NCBI GenBank assembly: GCA_020444175.1
Contig: JAHLLM010000004.1
Coordinates: forward strand, 77,399-141,398
Reading direction: 5' to 3'
From: Desulfobulbaceae bacterium
GTDB lineage: Bacteria; Desulfobacterota; Desulfobulbia; Desulfobulbales; SURF-16
DNA: 64,000 bases
The notes under the pieces were generated by a model. That model was given only the letters and a program-made list of their open reading frames with translations. It was not told the origin of the DNA and did not search any database. Each line of letters starts with the position of its first letter. Within the stretch, counting starts at the first letter, position 1. Both the position numbers and the translations under genes were made by a program. Positions 63,401 through 64,000 of this stretch are shown in pieces.

Positions 63401-64000
63401 ACCAATGCTCCGGCCATCGATGCCGACAATATCGATACGGTATTAGCTCTCAATAACGGCCATTCCTGGCTTGATGGTAGCGGTTCCATAGACAATGCAG
63501 TTTGGAGCTCAACAACAGACACCGATGATACGCTGACTATTACCTTGAGTGATACAACCAGTGAGCCCACAATCGTTGAGGGAGACACCGTTACACTGGA
63601 TGGAACCACTATAGAAAACAGTGGCGGCTTTGCAATAATTGACTCTTCCACTATCGGTGGAAGCTTTGGGGAAGATGTATCTCCTACAGTTACCTTCACC
63701 AGCTCCTCCCAGTCAACAGCGGATGAAAGCGGCACGGCCACGATAACCGTAGAGCTGTCAGCCTCAAGCGGCTCCGATGTGACAATTCCCTTTACTGTCA
63801 ACGGAGCAAGCACTGCCACAGGAGGCGGGACGGATTACTCCATTACCGCCAGTCCTGTCACCATCACCGCCGGTAACACGTCGGTTGACATCACCGTCAC
63901 AATAGCAACCGACAGCGATGTCGAAGGCGACGAGACGGTTGTTGTCGATATGGGCAGTCCGACCAACGCAACCCAGGGAGCAACGACTACCCACATGCTG
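57464..64000 (+). CDS. Giant multihaem cytochrome fused to beta-helix, LamG and Calx-beta domains (3' end outside window)
   Basis: Open from ATG 57464 to the window end, at least 2178 aa. Signal peptide LKKTFLITLALSLLNATAFA. Residues 40-671 carry twelve CxxCH motifs (CLSCH, CRSCH, CRECH, CEVCH, CITCH, CWECH, CDECH, CNTCH, CATCH, CGDCH, CVACH, CAHCH) plus CFQAGCH (C-x4-CH). Three related ~125-aa modules follow (about 690-1065; PVLEWAG, PTLLWTG, PNLEWMSG). Then a right-handed parallel beta-helix (about 1066-1525; repeats like GGGVYSDLSKIYFVRTTITGN), an FN3-like linker, Calx-beta (about 1633-1742), LamG (about 1743-1946), an Ig-like module and a second Calx-beta. Frame was checked at several distant points. 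It is probably cell-surface, linking electron transfer to adhesion; that function is inferred. Confidence 0.88.
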   Translation, partial: MLKKTFLITLALSLLNATAFADDAGLHYPHYEINNIGCLSCHYQVTDSLPDWLTHEPQDIDDTPYNNLCRSCHNDVIAPNVNPHSSLTTSSQYHQDEGGWAIECRECHWPHHQFQVVAYGSDSYLYSGVSTDVTTTTLTETGAGWSDDQYNNKILVPNVNQPSYNYLITDTTSDTLTVEISGSHPEPIDLIKTSVGDTFAIIYGNLIRSTIPTPYSGYKEVRFFNNNGTNSFADGDSTRDGVCEVCHTEANHFRNTGEINAGAGGYDHTAVAGTNCITCHPHTSGFAHGNGTGSGDCWECHGHDEGYGGATGGKGSFKAHSTHTESDSDDLKGPNINCDECHDTSNFPYFKSGTDSNADGRITLDETDVCNTCHSPNGTYDGINDATVGAKNNWHSAVYEADSLTLQAGKEKWCATCHDENPSVIQGVAAPNIIGDEDGSYTYGTGWGFYKTGHGLDSGEYFPSSGNLVLGAGKKCGDCHDYSLAHIDGEPRTYDDGDAKGLDPSFYRQGYRLQMVGGEEPLMIPKTTNSGNTADHYRLCFQAGCHIDSGPFTDSGNMDTNMVTEEINRHAYHLNFNNDGMFASDWSGTRNSRMTCVACHNVHGSTQLAMVRDGKLIDKEPGQQIWYKNDAITYIKSISSNPPIPEDLPLSASDGKAWISASSGNLCAHCHPTNGFTGSNDRDPFQDVNQSPVLEWAGTSGLTDDGVAPDSGASNTIFTFRVAFSDINNDSPSSIEVWVDLDDDSTYDAGEKLTMNEADFMDTNLIDGKIFTKELAIAKAGDGVLNYRFYANDGVLDASGAPTGEKSLTVLNNPPTLLWTGEDNYVDDGVNPDVGGDDNDFEFRVLYIDADNDAPVSIRVLIDHNDDGDYLDSGEVQSLTKVGSTSDYVNGEIYTTTLSLDHDLSIGDTIHNYKFQANDGTDDAVGASTSDSTVTVLVEANNPPNLEWMSGACIAEGVKPAYGAKDTDFEFMVTYTDVDPGDGCPASDSSNIQVWIDEDNDGYESDEKHNLIEDDAGDTDCTDGKVYKLTRQLSTVGTFNYRFYGFDGTETAFGEASSNSEVAVIDARAVRVGYGDTGPRWYNNIQDAIDAVNGEQTVLVYEGTYNETIELNSSANSDTTIRSVCGPDLTVINGTGDGTTVTFNRNGRRNVLDGFQVTGGETGISVLGTEATINNCQVHDNSRIDSSIAAGIYVGQNGTLPTLTLTNSEIYNNTSDRGAGVRIWRGTGHSIDNTIIRNNTTTGDSMADGGGGVHIFQVNQATISNSIISDNESINYSGGGLYVSQVPDDYSLDEGLTIEDSIIRNNTTNKNGGGVYSDLSKIYFVRTTITGNTAEDDGPFPYVGGGAYSQPSYVNYASFVNCIVADNQSKQGGMAYLNGGDLDIINSTIANNQATLVTGGAIYSNPNTDPSVINIHNSILWGNQAITHGHIGSFSNGPVTITDSVIQSGDDGDFVNAPYFIGSEIPTVSGFASEDDPWFVGDGNYHIGAFSPAVDTADATYAPTDDFDGNARPAGAGDDIGADEYVDPEEGLLFTYAYQANAEPYSNTAIAVSMPYRGDDNSNNTYTIEYKLSSSSTWLYWGANPKGHTASPYVETITGLVDGETWDVRLTYNDTDGVYGSPVQFFTVELPTEVSFTSSHTSVTEDGPITITAALNHISDQDVTVPFSVNASSTATGGGIDYSITSSPITITAGNTTADITVTIIDDSLLEASENVIVDMGTPTNASQGTTTTHTVTILDGVAYWSLDETSGTTAADSIGSNDGTVINATWTSSGMFDNALSFDGDDYMEVPDSESLDITEELTIELWFQPSVTYDATLANYVVLVDRQWSAVTDSYFLGINGDGKLHLGSYGGNIQSTQSSWDAGTGYHVVGTYRNVGGAYSGELYINGVAETLSASSLDAMAGGSQKIGIGGSDRFIKFNGTIDEVVIYNRTLTSSEVQDRYSGGTGGLTSLTANDNSSGGTGIQAGDQVVIQFNTATNAPAIDADNIDTVLALNNGHSWLDGSGSIDNAVWSSTTDTDDTLTITLSDTTSEPTIVEGDTVTLDGTTIENSGGFAIIDSSTIGGSFGEDVSPTVTFTSSSQSTADESGTATITVELSASSGSDVTIPFTVNGASTATGGGTDYSITASPVTITAGNTSVDITVTIATDSDVEGDETVVVDMGSPTNATQGATTTHML

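Overview
The window looks like chromosomal DNA from an anaerobic, sulfur-metabolising member of the Desulfobacterota, most plausibly Desulfobulbales. This is inferred from the mix of periplasmic/extracellular multihaem cytochromes, very dense two-component signalling, TrmFO, an EpmA-type ligase and moderate G+C. No rRNA, tRNA, CRISPR array or phage module was seen.

Layout. 1-290: 3' end of epmA. 384-6898 (minus): a MASE3 membrane sensor, then a five-gene envelope transport operon (LolA-like protein, two FtsX-type permeases, LolD-like ATPase, beta-barrel protein). 7185-8820 (plus): an exported beta-carbonic anhydrase and a small four-cysteine protein, separated by two copies of a 105-bp palindromic mobile repeat. 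8907-35697 (minus): one ~27-kb signalling operon. Read 5' to 3' it encodes HPt, REC-LuxR, HEAT-REC, REC-PP2C phosphatase, RsbW-like kinase, STAS antagonist, CheA-CheW-CheW-REC, MCP, CheW, CheB, CheR, two hybrid kinases flanking an HD-GYP regulator, two more hybrid kinases, and finally a response-regulator receiver fused to a complete pyruvate kinase. 35926-38830 (minus): uracil-DNA glycosylase-like protein, trmFO, adk. 38831-40075: a non-coding, repeat-rich stretch with two tandem candidate small RNAs and a cupin pseudogene broken by a mobile repeat. 40076-43919 (minus): an FtsH-type protease and a soluble-type chemoreceptor with a zinc-binding CZB domain. 44422-51209 (plus): P-type cation ATPase and a four-gene sugar-type ABC transporter. 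51696 to the window end (plus): multihaem cytochrome, NHL/PKD surface protein, TPR-like protein, and a giant ORF, still open at 64000, joining at least 12 haem motifs to a right-handed beta-helix, LamG and Calx-beta modules.

How the parts may work together. The signalling operon carries about ten receiver domains, four histidine-kinase cores, a CheA, a stand-alone HPt and a phosphatase/kinase/antagonist partner switch, but no CheY, CheZ, CheD or flagellar gene. It therefore resembles an 'alternative cellular function' chemosensory hub rather than swimming chemotaxis. Its last cistron is an apparently active pyruvate kinase with an intact receiver domain, so I infer that phosphorelay output is coupled directly to the last step of glycolysis. 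The cytochrome locus probably serves surface or extracellular electron transfer. Candidate sigma54 (-24/-12) promoters precede both the cytochrome locus and the CZB chemoreceptor.

The most unusual items are the REC-pyruvate kinase at the end of a chemosensory/partner-switch operon, the twin anti-Shine-Dalgarno small-RNA candidates, the 105-bp mobile repeat family with an in-gene insertion scar, and the giant cytochrome/beta-helix fusion.
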